From Halictus rubicundus (lineage: Eukaryota; Arthropoda; Insecta; Hymenoptera; Halictidae), in the NCBI RefSeq assembly GCF_050948215.1, contig NC_135151.1:7976220-8040219 (forward strand): DNA of 64,000 nt, given 5' to 3'. The notes beneath the pieces were generated by a model. That model had not been told where the DNA came from. It saw only the letters and a program-made list of their open reading frames with translations, and made no database searches. Shown here piece after piece: positions 23,501-36,900 of this stretch (its first letter is position 1; the number at the start of each line of letters is the position of its first letter). Made by a program: the position numbers and the translations under genes.

Positions 23501-26113
23501 CCGCGATATGGGCCCCTTGTTGTGCTTGGCGATTCTGCATTTGCCTTTGTAACAATAGGTTCTTCTGTTTCTGTATCTTTTGTATAAATTGGGCTCTCTG
23601 TTGCGGATCCATTTGTTGTAATTGTTGATGGGTTTGGGCATCCAGTTGAATCAACTGTCTTGGTTGTTGAGGTGGTTGTTGAGCCCATTGTCCACTTGGT
23701 CTTTGAGCACCAATTTGTTGCTGCTGCTGTCTTTGTAATTGTAAATGATATTGTTGTTGTTGCCACTGCGAATCTCTTTGTACAATAAAACTTTGTTGAT
23801 TTGGTCCCATTAATGGCTGATTTGGAGGCTGTTGTTGCAACTGACCATCCCTTATAACAAACTGTTGAGAACTTTGAGGCGCGGATTGTTGCAACTGTTG
23901 CGATATTTGCTGAATTTTTTGTTGCTGCTGCTGCTGTTGTAATAATATTATTTGTCGTTGTTCAGTGGTCAACTGTTGCGGTGGAGCTTGCTGCTGATTC
24001 AGCTGATGTGCTCCAATCTGTTGAGGCGGTGTAGGAATTTGCTGTTGCTGAAGAACTATTTGCTGTTGCTGCGATGTTAATTGCACTTGTTGTTGGACCA
24101 GTTGTTGTTGAGGAGTGATTTGCTGCTGTTGTGGTATGTGTTGTTGTTGATTTAGTTGTTGTTGCGAAAGTATCTGCTGTTGATTCAATTGTTTCTGTTG
24201 TTGCGTCAATAGCTGCTGTGGAGACGACAATTGATGTTGAGATATTTGCGAATTCAACTGCTGCGGTTGCTGTGACATTAGTGGCTGCTGCGCTCCTATT
24301 AATTGCGGTTGTGGTGTCAATTGAGGTGATGATTGCTGGTTCAGAAGCTGTTGTTGTGTGTAAGTTGATTGTTGTAATTGTGGATGCTGTGTAAGCTGCT
24401 GCGACATCTGTTGCTGTTGTAGTATTGTATGCTGCATATTCATTTGTTGTTGTTGTTGTTGCTGCTGTTGAGGTGGTACTTCGGGTGGTTGTATTTGTGG
24501 CACAGATTTCATTTGAGGTACATTATTTTGTTGAGACGCTTGAGGTAACCAGCCAGTTTGAGTAATATTTTGATCGGATACAGAAGACACGATTGTGGAA
24601 GCATTCGATAAACTTGTTGTAGCAGTTGGACGTGAAAGATGTAGTTGCTGCGTACTAACAGTATTTTGCCCACTTGTTGAGAAAGGAAGGGTTGCAATAG
24701 TTGCATTATTAGTATTGACATTATGCGATGCACTGGAAGCTACAGGTGGACTTGGTTGATTCCAAGGCATACGTTGTTTAAGTTGTTCCAACATTGCTTT
24801 AGTTCTATCTTGTTCTTCTTGCGTAATATTGTTATCTGTATCTTCATCCATAAAACCAGTAATCATAGCTGTGGAACTATTTGGATATATTAAAAGTCTA
24901 GGGTGAAATTCCACTTCGCTTATAATAGTTCCTTTTCTACAGCATTCTGTTACCCAATCTGGAGTTACAATTTGTATGGGATGCCGTGTGGCAGTTTCAT
25001 ATTTAAGACCAGCAGCCTTTCCAGTAATTAAATGAGTGCAATACTGGTCTAACCGTAATTGACATTTACCACCTTGTAATGTGACCATTGCCCATAGACT
25101 TTTGCTATCCGCACGGCTTACCTGAGACACACATGCTCGTACATTCGAAAACAATTGTGCATCTTCAGGTGAAAAATAGTGTGGCCTATATCAATGGTAC
25201 TGCTAAGGAAATTGATTACTTTGAACTATTGATATATAGTTAGTGTTAATAATTATTCATTGAATGATTTTAGTAATTATTAAACTAAAGATTAAGGATA
25301 CGGTAGAAGTTTGTTACATTTAACAGAATATAAAATCCAGTTCTGTGTAACTGCTGGTATTTCATAAATATCCTTTGCAGCGGAAATATCATTTTCCAAC
25401 GCATCATAGCCTGCTATTAAATGTGTAACAAAATCACTGAAATAATTTGATCTTTCCGCGCCACTTTCTTGTAGTAAATTTAATATCTGTAAAGAATTAA
25501 AAAATGCTGGTTTTAAAAATGATTTTTGCTTAGCTATTAATTGTAGATGTTAATACAACTACAAATACGAGTTTGCTTTAAAAAATAATTATAAATATTA
25601 TAAGTGTTATCAATAAAATTAATTGTTTCCTTTTTCATAAACAATAAATTATGACAATATGTTACAACTGTTATATTAATAATGATATATGTTTCATATT
25701 TTGGTTGATGGATTCACGCAATAATGGCTAAGATTACTAAACTTTTATTTATTCGATACAGAAACATATTACGTATAAGAACATAGGTGATACAAATCGG
25801 ACTTTTCAAAAATCTTGTATCATGTCCATAGAATGTTGCAATCTGTTAAAATTGACTCCATTTTATAACCTCTACCGCGCGTATTGTGATCGGTTTAAGG
25901 TAATCGAGAATAATTCACAATTTATAACAGTCGCAGTGCATCGATAACAATATCACCCGATTAAAGACAATACATTAAAGGGAATGGAAAAACGCGGGAA
26001 TCGGTGAAATGGCATACCTTGGGATCACCTTCGCCACTGACGTAGTATTTAACATCGGCGAACAGGGCACCATCGAGTTTTAATTCTTCGAGGCCGGCCC
26101 TTATATCGCCCAT
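14552..26113 (-). CDS. Ptip: PTIP / PAXIP1, multi-BRCT protein with polyQ core
   Basis: Nuclear adaptor of the Trr/MLL3-MLL4 H3K4 methyltransferase complex and of the DNA damage response, binding phosphoproteins through tandem BRCTs (family knowledge). Exons (minus): 26018-26113 (ATG, MGDIRAGLEE), 25302-25486, 22778-25185, 20923-21367, 19202-19386, 18852-19093, 17908-18177, 16353-16557, 14552-14619. They total 4104 nt, 1367 aa, all GT-AG and in phase. BRCT1-2 cover about residues 15-185 (ADVKYYVSGEG, THLIAGYDA, NWILYSVK, CTHLITGK). A Gln-rich region of about 550 residues follows. BRCT3-4 lie at about 897-1090 (DLFLLGCIFVIVEY, RATHVLAITQ, KRCVSAHWLSDVV, VNAQWLTDLL). BRCT5-6 lie at about 1140-1367 (RILFSGI, ATHLVMST, VTLQWLLDCF, GKIFYVTPSV, SHENDLHLL). 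The last exon VFSAEIVLGAV matches the conserved C-terminal VHxAEFVLxGV of PTIP, which fixed its position. Confidence 0.92.
17039..17472. mobile_element. pogo-like MITE with long TIRs in a PTIP intron
   Basis: Left end TACAGTAAATTCTCAATATA (17039) and right end its near reverse complement, with TA at both edges. TIRs of about 55 bp include ttaggcttgtaggggcttat. Inside lie gtccgaaactttcatcgctc and gatctcctggtatcacatca, the core of the family. It sits in the intron between PTIP exons 7 and 8. Confidence 0.75.
21757..22019. other. GC-rich block with opposed small ORFs inside a PTIP intron
   Basis: Within PTIP intron 3 (21368-22777) a locally GC-rich stretch has open frames on both strands. Plus strand: 62 codons from ATG 21765, beginning MNSTDSSGKEIIHEEYLVRL. 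Minus strand: about 65 codons ending at 21822, starting LAPKKKKQKKVYVIK with an Arg-rich end. The minus frame has no ATG start, but a possible acceptor (tttttgtaag at about 22022) would place it in frame with the upstream PTIP exon. I do not recognise either peptide. It could be an alternative 3' exon, a nested small gene or a relic insertion. Confidence 0.3.
23132..24470 (-). repeat. CAG/CAA-coded polyglutamine region of PTIP
   Basis: Within PTIP exon 3. The longest pure Gln run is 18 residues (23132-23185), a mixed array with a continuous GTT block on the plus strand flanked by GCT codons. Many shorter Q4-Q10 runs follow up to about 24470, interspersed with Ser, Leu, Pro and Thr. Likely length-polymorphic. 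Confidence 0.85.
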
Positions 26114-27289
26114 CCTTGTCAAATTGTAAACAAAATCACGTTCCCCACATCACAAAAAAGCGGCGCGTTTTCTAAAATCACTTTGAAACTGTATATGATA
26201 TTTGATAACAAAACTCAGCCGCGACGCTTTTGTTATTATTATGATCGTAAGGTTATGTCGCTACATCAGAGTCGAACGACCGTACTTTACGTTCGATATA
26301 TATCGACGACTTCAAGTGCGCCTGATTTGAACGTCCGAATATTTAAATGTAATGTATAATAGTGTAATGTAATAGTGAGATAGAGTTTGGTAGATTTTTT
26401 ATTGTTTATATTCACCTTAAAATAAATAAATAAATTATATCCATAAGAAGTTTAATATCTGTACTTTCATTTCAAAATCCGTTTATTGAATTTAACTGTT
26501 TAATTTTACAAACAAGTTTTGCTGATAAAGTTAGGTAATATAATTATTTTTAAGGAATTTTACTAAATCAAAAGTGTACTCCAAGGATAATACAGCGTAA
26601 ATGAGTTAGAGACGAACATCATTTTGGCTTTTAAAGATTTAAAAAATAAACATAATTAAGTACAAGAAGTGCAGACTTTAGTTCAACGAGCAGAGCTGTA
26701 CATAATACGGTTGTTAAATTAACTCTTCGCTGGCAATGGCCTTTTTCACTAACACGGTCGGCAAATTGCCATTCCCGGACTTGATTTTTTATTTTTATAA
26801 TATTTAAAAAATCTGAAAAAATGTTTAGTTTCTTGTTAAAGCCTCTAATTTAATATAAATTTATAATGATCCATACCTTTTTCCCAGAATTTCAGGATGT
26901 TCCACACTTATTTCCGAGCAACATTTTGTTTCTTCTATATTTTCTATAACATAATAAACAAAATTCGTAATTATTTGTTGTGTTTTTACTTTAAAATAGA
27001 CCAATTTAACATTACTATACATTCTATACGTGTACCATTGCATTTCATACATAAAAAACTTTGCTGCTTCCCTTTAGTTTCGTATCTTTGTGTTTGCTTG
27101 CAAACTATGTATCTCGCTAGAGCCAAAAATACGTGTGACTCGGGGAGTGCATTCCTGCGTTCCTTACAAGTTAATTTTTTTCAGCACCAAATAATGAAAG
27201 AGTTCCTAGTTCATCTCGTAGTTGTATGCAATCTCGGTAAGAATTTGTGAGGATTTAATTCAACATTAATGGACACAATGGATATATTG

Positions 27290-27695
27290 TAACCATTTTA
27301 TAGTGATCACGAGTAAAATACTTATGTGTGCTTGATTGAAACGTGAAGGAGTGTTGACCCCTTCTACTCGATAATTCCATGAGGCGGATATTAGAAATGC
27401 CCTTGTGGATTTTAACGAGTAGCCAGGTTCAATGTCGCTGGAGCCCCACATACGAGCAAGGTAAACATGTAAGTATCTATCATTTGATACGAAGCTGTCG
27501 CGCGCCTCTATGACGTACACAACGTATACCTCTGTTGGCCGGGTTGCTGCATTTTAGGCGAATTTTAAATTGTTAATAACTAAAAAATGAATCCCAAATC
27601 ACAATTTTGTTACTCTGTGTTTTCGTCTTATATTGTCATGGAGAACTACCCATTAAATTTTCTCCCACCTATAATCGAACACCCTGTATATCGAT
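27290..27695. repeat. Probable dispersed element ending in caccctgtat
   Basis: Contains a block that is more GC-rich than its flanks (ctactcgataattccatgag, ggcgcgcctctatgacgtac) and ends at 27680-27691 with acaccctgtatat, the reverse complement of the tacagggtgt terminus seen on other MITEs here. A matching left end was not found, so the boundary is a guess. Confidence 0.3.
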
Positions 27696-28093
27696 GATAT
27701 ATCTTGGAGTAAATTTTAATAAAGAGATTTTAAATTCTTTCTAAATAAATATAAGTACTACTAAATGAAATAAAGAGTTTACATTTAAAGTTTTCGTCAT
27801 TACCTACATTCAAAATAATTAAGAAGCACTAAAGATAAGATTGGTTAGCATTGTGTTGGGTGATTAAAACAAAGTAACACTTGAAAACATTGTTTACTTT
27901 ATTGTATACTCTTCTTCATTCGCGGAATAGGTACATGTCAGCGTCTAAAATGCTTTTCGCTGTATAGTCCATCGAAACTGTTACGCATTGTTTATTCTTT
28001 TCTATTTCTTCGTTTTGTTCGAACTTGCGCAATTTCTCTGTCACTCTCGCTCTCATCCTCTCCTTCTCTCTTTCTAGCTATCTTCTTTTTCTT

Positions 28094-28095
<2 letters not shown>

Positions 28096-28131
<36 letters not shown>
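28096..28131. repeat. (CT)n microsatellite
   Basis: About 18 uninterrupted CT dinucleotides in a pyrimidine-rich stretch. Confidence 0.95.
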
Positions 28132-28134
<3 letters not shown>

Positions 28135-29548
28135 ATACTCAATCGTTCTAATATATTATAACCATACATTTCCTATTTTCTTTAGTAATTCTTTAAATTA
28201 ACATTCACTCTGTTCCTTTCGCTCATAGATAAATAAATTACAGGCTAGTATGTACAAGATCTTAATAGATTTCCTCTCTTATTTAGTAGTCATTTGTCAC
28301 TTAACAGATTTATTCATTTTGTAAAGACTCTAGAAATATTGAGCTTGGTCTGGTCAATATACGTCATATGTATATTCCCATTAACATTTGTCGACTTGTG
28401 TGTGTATACATACATATTTTCGAAAATTATGTTATTCATCACTTCGAAGTATCGAATATTCATCTGTAATTACGAGCGTGGTGCATCTTTTCAACAATTT
28501 AAACAATTGGGGTAGGAAAGGAAAATTAATAGTTCCACAAATTTTAGACCTTCGAACAGTTTGCAGAATCGTTAAGTTGAATTTTGGTTATTGTAAAATT
28601 AAAACTAATCGTTTGTAGGTTTGTATGTACATACATGTATGTGTCTGTGTATGTGCATATGCATGTGTCCTGTATGTAGATACGTGTGTGTGTGTGTGAG
28701 CGTATTGTTTTGTAAGAACAAATTCATAATTATTTCAATCTTATTAACAAAGATTTTAAGGGATGTTTAATAATATAGACTGGTTAGCTTCATAAACAAA
28801 AAATCGTAACAATAATTAACACTATTTGCTACAACTGATGAAAGATTCATTGGTGCTTGGTGATTAAATAAATTTCTTATTAATGTCTGGTATGGAATGA
28901 AAGCTTAATTTTATAATTTAGTTTAATGTCCGTCTCGTGTACACAATTACATATTCAAGTGGGTGATTAAGTTTTAATTTTACATATTCTAAGTATAATA
29001 TCCTCTCAGGCACCTGTGATTATTTACAATTCAAGGACTGAACAATTAAAGTGAAATATAAATTCAATGCTATTTGTTTATGGAAAAGAGATTTTAAAAA
29101 TGTTCTTAAGACGATAATCAATTCTATTGGATGTTAAACTTGAAAAATAGTGTTATAAATGAACTGAATAAAACTGCAATAAAATAAGTAATGTTTATCT
29201 AATTAAGAGGATAACTATACTTAGCCACATATTGTGCTTATTAGATGATAAAATAAATTAATAATCTTTTTCTAATTAAAATTATAATGTACTGTTTGCG
29301 CGTGGACAGGAGAAGTTGAGCTGGAACTTAAGAAGTCAGTAATAGCAAGTATGAAAGAGGAGCAAATGTACTTTTCATAATGCTTTGCAATATAAAGTGC
29401 GAAGGCGAATCTCTTAACTGTAACGGAGTTACACTTTTATTCTTTTCTTGCTTCAAAAATTTTGTGATCTTGAGAAAATTATTTTATGGAAAAATCTCCA
29501 CTTTGATTATCTTTAACCGTGTTTCGAGACATTACACATTTAAGCAGT

Positions 29549-29686
29549 CAGCTGTGGCAACCTCTTTTCAGAGCGCACACCTATGTATGTCGCGAGAATC
29601 AAGCGATGACGGATATAGTCGTCATGACATAAAATACTGCCATTTCTTCATGACGGATATAGTCGTCAAACACAGCTGACTGGTTA
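29549..29686. repeat. Short inverted-repeat element with internal direct repeat
   Basis: cagtcagctgtg (29551) is mirrored by cacagctgactg (29672). Inside, gacggatatagtcgtca occurs twice, 45 bp apart, and is itself a near-palindrome. About 135 bp; a small non-autonomous element is likely, superfamily unknown. Confidence 0.55.
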
Positions 29687-29805
29687 AAACATTACTAAAA
29701 CATTAGAAACTATAAATAATACTTTATAAGTTTCAACTAATGATTTATAATGTCACGGAAGAATAATATTATTAGTCGCCAAAACATTCTTACTCAAACA
29801 ATATA

Positions 29806-29835
29806 TACACACACACATATATATATATATATATG
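29806..29835. repeat. (AC)n(AT)n microsatellite
   Basis: Alternating acacac then atatat dinucleotides, uninterrupted. Confidence 0.85.
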
Positions 29836-32103
29836 CTACACTTTAATATACCGAATCTAGACTTAAAATCAGAATTTATTTATCACATCCAGTTAATCAA
29901 ATTTCGTTTTCGATTGACGATTTTTTTTTTTTTTGGAGTGGGCAACATTTATTTTTTTGTCAAAGTAATTAAAATGTTTGTTTCAGTCAAGCAACAGTTC
30001 TCATCACTGTCACATATAAATAATTTAAAATCAAATTGAATGCAAACCTTTTATCTTAATTACAACATTTTCTGAAATCCCCTGTTATAATAGAAATCGT
30101 CTATAAATTAATTTCATTACAACAAGCAACAATGGAGCAGTTTCATTATCAGACAAAAGTATGAAATATGTTTTAGTTTGAGAAACAATATAGTGGACAA
30201 ACATAGAGAACGTGATAGGACATTTTTATTGGTTATAACGTATATGTTATAACATGAAATATTAGCAGAATTTTGTAAATATGAACAATTTAATAATATT
30301 AGTAACTCAATGTATCTATTAATTGTTTAATTTATGAATACGATAGATTATTCTAAAGTGTATGATATGTTGCTCCAAACTTGATTTCATGACACTTGAA
30401 ATCTTTATCTCTTGAAAACTTGATGCGATAGAGAAAATCTGATGTTAGACTCAGATTCAATATACCAGAGCAAGGAACAGGCATAATGTCTGAAATGTTT
30501 GTTTAGTTTCTAGGGTAAAGAACGTATTTTTATCAAGTAATGTGATTGGAACAATATATTTGGTGAAAAATATTTGTAATTTATTTTATACAGGCAATAT
30601 CTTGTGAGGTAATATTATTCTTATAAGGTGTCTCATAATCTATAATATAACGGAAAAATGTCTGATTTACCATTCAGAAGTAAGTCAGATATGGAAATAT
30701 TTTGCACAAGGTTTACCGTTTAAGAAAACATTTTAACAATACGTTGACTTACTCAACCTTGTAGAAGTCTATGAAACGTATCTTGTACTTTAAATCATAT
30801 AGCATTTCCAACGTAAACCATTTGTAAAAATCTACTAGCTTCTTTTCCTCGATTGTAACATCCTTCAAAGTATAAAATGCGAGTATTGGAATTTTTGAAT
30901 TTTAAGATTGCTCGATCAGTGAATAAACATTTAACAGACAATTTTTTACACAGACATATTTGAAATGAAATGTAGTAGTCGCTTTGTATGCTACATTCTT
31001 AAAAAAACATTCTTATAAAAAAATAATATATATTTTACTTAAGTGAAAGAAACACAACGAAAATAAGTAAGTAAGTGATCAAAAAATATTACAGTCGAAA
31101 TATGAAAATAAACTTGATCTTCAAATTATATGTATATTGTGGCATCCTGTGTCATTGTTTAATAATTTGCATTATTTTTAGTCTATGTATATATATTACT
31201 TTTTTTAAAAGACTTAAGCGACAAATATTTATTACATAGTTCGTATCTAATAGTCAACTGTTAGAAGGACAATTTGAATCGATAGAATTTGGTGATCTCT
31301 GAAATAACTTTATACATAATTATCAAACATAATAATTTTCAAATGAAACTTTATATCAGTATCAGAGTAGTGTATATTTTTGAGATGGCATTAAGGAGAT
31401 ATGGCATTAACGACAATTTATATTCCATTAATAACATTTATGAGTAGTCCAGTGATCCACTTCGTTTTGTTAAACAGAGTAACATTAAGAAAAATCATTT
31501 TGATGAACTTTTCTCCTGTATTGGGCCGCTCTAAATTCTGTTGAATCTGTATTTTTTTTTTACTGTAGACATTAAATTTTTCAATTTCACTTGCATTAAT
31601 TAGAAGATGATTTTCACGTTGTTTTCCAGCTTTGTACTGATTTTACAGTCACATGTTTATGTATTTCTTTCTGGAATAAAATTGTACGATGTTTGCTACA
31701 TTTCACGCGAGCATTAAAAATTTAGTGACCAATAGTCAAGTTGTTCGCAAACAAACGTCATTGTAGACGCAATTTATGTATAGTCTGCATAAGAGGCATA
31801 AGTCATCGAATATTCATAAAGAGAGATACGGAAATTAATTATCTTATAGACCGCCAGTTGTTAATAAATTCTATACTACCTTATTTCTGAATAAGAAATC
31901 GCACTGTTTTCAGATATATCAGGGGCATGAGACACTGTACGGTAGGGTAGATCGTATTTTTTGATCACTACATTTCTTTTTGACATTCCGTAGGATTGTG
32001 TCAATGGATGAAAAAATAATCTGTGCAAAATTTGACATAGATGGGACCATAGGCGTAGACAGAGGGGGCATGCGGCATCCCCCCCCCCCATTGTATGGAA
32101 AAA

Positions 32104-32217
32104 ATATGGGCGTAGCCAGGGTGAGCGGCCAAGGACTGGTGGCATTCTAAGTGTCTGACTAAGTTGTCGGCTCTAATTCGGCCTCCCCTTAGGCAAATTC
32201 CTGGCTACGCCCATGAA
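32104..32217. mobile_element. Short element with gggcgtagccagg inverted ends
   Basis: atgggcgtagccagg (about 32106) and cctggctacgcccat (about 32201-32215) are inverted copies; a third related gggaccataggcgtagac lies just before at 32042. The ends resemble TIRs widespread in insect non-autonomous DNA transposons. About 110 bp, with no coding content. Confidence 0.6.
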
Positions 32218-33992
32218 TGGGACACTTGGAAGACGCATCAAATCGAATTTGAAAAGAGTTTATATGTTTGCAACTTGTTTTTCTCGATTCCAACATGTAT
32301 CATTACTAGACTGTGGATTTTATGCATTTATGACAAAAATGGGTAGGTACAATTTGAAATAGTGAACAGATGAAGAGTGTTTCGAGAGACCAATGTACTA
32401 TTTTCTACTTCATAAAATTATTAGAGAAAGAATTTTTTACTTGGCTTCTGTTTCTTACAATCGATGCACAACATTGTCATTTTGCATACATATCCGCAGT
32501 CCAATCATTACTATACAGTTTTATATACCCTTTAATTTGTCATTTATAATTCTTCATTTAATTTGTCATCGTGCGTATGTGGTACATGGAAATATCATTA
32601 TTATCTATGAATATAAGAAAGAATTTTCCAAAGGAAAGTTGCACTGTTCAATAAAGTGAATATAATTCTAAAAAAATTTCTTTCAACGAAAGTTAATTTT
32701 TCAGATTTTAAATCCATAATATTTTTTTCAAAATGATCTTCCATTTTGTATCTATGTATATTCTTAAGGAGCATAGGAAGTTAATTGGCCAATTGTACTA
32801 TGACAAATGTAATAAAAACGTACAGTAATGACATACATACTTACATAGTACAATACAATCGAGAAAAACGGATTACAAAAATATACAATTAAAATTTTAA
32901 CTTTGGGTACAGATTATTTTTTTATCCAATAACACAATTCTAAAAAGTGTTCCGCAAAAATTTGAAAACTGATCATCGACCAGGTATAGTTAAGGTTTGC
33001 TCTAGTGCACAGTCGCGAGATTATCGGAGACTTTTCAATTTCATCGAACTGATTTGCGGCAGCTGTGATCTATTTCAAATTCGGTCCTTTAAAGTGATGC
33101 TCAATACAAAATTATTGATACACTGCAAGAGAGAAACGGCAACTCAGCAGCATGTCATTAATTTTTTCAATATAACTCAATAAATTATGTAATTTTACTG
33201 ATAAAGGTCGTGTAATATTCAGAAATATTTTGTATTTTCGTTCATCATTAACGATATCTGAAAGCATTTGTAATTCAGTAGTTTTATTGAAGTCTTTATA
33301 ATAGATATGAGTATCTAAATATATGTAAGTTTAAATCACTATAACCTTAAAAATATGAAAAAAATCATGTCGTTACTTGCTAAATATATTACCAGTACGT
33401 GTATGCATTCTATTTTAATTTCACAAAATTATACAAGTCCCTTTAAGTAAGAAAATGAAACTGATACTACTTAGAAAAAAATGTCATTCTCACTGTAGAT
33501 GTAAAAACGAAACTGGTACGAATGTCGATGAAAAGATAAAAAAAAGTAAAGAAACAGGAAATGGGTATGAAATCTTTATAAAAGACAACGAACAAATGAA
33601 GATGCTTGAAACAAGTGCATTGTCGGCAGTCAAAGGTTCGCCAGGCAAGATTCTTAAGAAAAACCATTCGACTAACACACGCAGAGAGGGTGTGAAGAAA
33701 ATGTAAATTACATATACATACATACGTTAAGGATCTTACAGGCGTAAAACTTATAGTCGATATAGATGGCCAGGACGATATAAATGGAACGATCGACTCG
33801 ACTTTTCGACTAGAGTTAAGATTACATCATAGTCTCGCTACAACTGGTCAAACTATCAAAGTCTAATTGTAAGTAAGGGCAATCTTGATCGCAAAAACTT
33901 GCTGTACCGGCGGTGGCCGAGCCATTACACCAGCCCTTAGGATGTAACGTATTTGTGAGGTAACATAGTACGCCTAGAATCTCGTTAATGCG

Positions 33993-36900
33993 CTAGGAAC
34001 CCGGACTTTCGCTACTTCTTCGTCTCGCTTCGAGTTCCCGAGCGAGCATCGTCACCTCCCAATTATTGTTTCCCCCCTCGTGCGACTCGTCGTCGTCGTC
34101 CTCATCGTTCCCGCTGTCGCTTCTATCAGCTCTGTCGTCGCACTCGTCCTCCGACCTGCTGCTATCACTGTTCGATTCCAAATCGATCACCACCTCGCCC
34201 TTCCACAAGCTCTGCGGAACAATTGAACTGGGCAGCTCTTGCAGCTCTAAAGTTTCCTCTTCGGAATGCTCCTCCCAGGATCTTCTATTTTGGGAGGTGG
34301 ATTCCGTGGACAGAGAGGGACGCGTGTAATGCGAACGAGCAGTGAGAACTGTGTCCACCGAACCATCCCTCATGAAAGGATGATCCTCGCGGTCGTCGTC
34401 TAAATCCTCTTCGAGTGAGGCGTCATGTTCCGTGCTGTCCCCAAGCGACTCGTCCGCATTTCGCGACTCTCTTTGCTCCAACTCTTGTATCCGAGCCTGC
34501 AGTTGAGATATTATTTCGTCCCGTTTCCGAATTTCCAGCTCCAATGATGTGAACTGCTGCCCGAATTTCGTTTGTATGTCCTCCTGAAATTTCGTTTGTG
34601 GAAATAGATTAACATTTCATACGAAGAAATAAGTCCTTCTCGAACAAACATTTGTTCGAGCAAAATATTTCTAAGTAATTTGTACTCATATGCATACATA
34701 TGTACAGGGACTCAAGATATTATATGTAAAAGCCGTTAAAGCGTGATTCTACACCTTAGGATCGGCGGAGATCTGTTAAAAAAGATTGGTACAAAATTGA
34801 CTTTGACCGACTTTTTCAATGTCAAACATTTTTTTATTGCATCTGATAGTACTCATCGCAAAGAACGAAAGTCTTGAAAGAATTATTCCATTCTGTTTAC
34901 AGGGTGTCCCAAAATGATATAAACGCGGAGGGGATGATACTACATGAAAAAATAAGTTGAAAATACAGAATACATTTTCTTCATTTCACGTATCCTTTTT
35001 GAAGAGAATTGACTTTAAAAATCCGTCAAGTTCGCCTGCCTAGCGTTTTTAAGAAGTAAAATTAACACATCATGAACAGACGCGTCAGACAATTCCTATT
35101 CAATAGCACGTATGTTCGCCAAATTTTCAAATTCAAATTTTTCGCAAAGGAGACAAATGAAAAAAATCTGTTCTATATTTTTTCATGTAGAATCACCACC
35201 TCCACTTTTATACCATTTTCGACACCCTGTAGACCAGTGGTGGGCACGGTAGGGTCCCCCTATCTGCCTGCTTCCTCCACGAACGTCTCTTTTACGAACG
35301 GTTTATTTTCGACCCATTGTTCCTTTGAGGAGTTTGTTCCTTTGGATGAGTAGAACACGATACAATCATAACAATTTGACCTTGGAAAAGTCGGTCAAGG
35401 TCAATTTTGTACCAAACTTTTTTAACAGATCTTCGCCGATCCTAAGGTGTAGAATCACGCTGTAACGATTTTCACACATCATTCCTCGAGTCCCTGTACA
35501 TATGTATAGATATAAGTACAAATTACTTAGCAATGTTTCTTGACATGCTGTACAGTGGTATAAAAAAGAATGTTTAAATAGTAATGTATACGATAACTAT
35601 CACAATTTTTTGCAAGCTGAAGTTTGATTTGAAAGCAACAATCAATTTCTTTATCAATATTTACGGTAGTTTATTTAAAACAATGAAATAGGCAAAGGAA
35701 CTGGCTGGAAAAAAGTAAGTTTAATACTACATTTTTGTGATTACAATTTGGATATTTAAACATTTTTTTAGTTTTGTTACTTTGTAGAACTTCCGTTGCT
35801 CTCCATTGCAGCTTATGGCTTATACTCTGTTTGGTATACTTGCAATTAACCGCTAGCCGTACGATTATCTTCATGGTTACAAGAATTAGAACTTTTTTGT
35901 CTGTAATAATTTCTCAGAAAAGGGAAGAAAATTTATACTTTGATTGTATGCCTTGTAGGATTTTAATGTAACAGGTTCAAAGAATCGAAGATTTTTTTTA
36001 CATACTTCGAAGGTATCAACAACTCTTAAAAATATGTTCCCAAAGTCTAAAAGCTTAATTATACAAAATCAAGGTTTTACAGTTTGTTTAGTGAGAGACG
36101 TTCGAACGGTTCTCGTTATATCTGTGACACACTTTAAACTCATTTTTCGCGAAGTCACATTTTCAAAACTGGCGTACACAATACATAGAAACTAGTCAAT
36201 TGATCAATTTCGGACAATGCTTCTTCAATTGAAGAGCTCAGGACAACAAACGGTCAGCTCGATTTCGACGTGACTGTAAAAGAACAAATTTCTTCGATAG
36301 TTCTGTGCAACAAATGGTCATATCATGAGACGTTTTTAACTGTTTGTTGCCCCGGACGAGATGAAATTTTCCCAAAAAATCGATATTCCTATAAATACGT
36401 GCGGAGCAACAAACGGTTAACTATTTGAACTTTTCATTTATTGAGTAAAAACATTAGAAAACAACTAACGATATATATATATTTTATTGAACAGAATTTT
36501 ATATTTTATTTAACATAATTGAATAACTAGAAATGTTTTTACAAGAAGTTATATTCATTACTATCATCTTCACAGCCACGATTCAGTTTTCGTCATATAT
36601 CTTAACGTACCGACGATACGTATTTAGTAGTAATATTATTGAATACATTTTATTGCAAAATGTAATATAGTAATTATAGAAAAAAAATATTATATTATAA
36701 CAAAAAAAAAATAAACTTGATTCACATAACATCTTGTTCATCACCATCATTTTCACCACCGCGCTTAAGTTTATTATACCAATCATGATCTGCTGATCAT
36801 ATGTATTTTGATACTAATTTTTTTACATCATCAAATTTTTTATATAAAAATGATTTGGCTGTTGAAACAAGCTAGCATATGATTATTTTAAATTGGCATG

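Larger units (their letters stand above)
26114..33992. other. Intergenic region between PTIP and the channel gene
   Basis: 7.9 kb with no convincing gene. 26114-26300 is the PTIP promoter side. 26860-32700 is AT-rich with scattered short ORFs lacking splice or homology support. Microsatellites and short inverted repeats are listed separately. 33700-33992 is 3' UTR of the channel gene. Confidence 0.5.

Noticed and set aside
33455..33706. 83-codon plus-strand Lys-rich ORF
   Set aside because: AT-rich, in the region downstream of the channel stop, with no motif or conservation argument.
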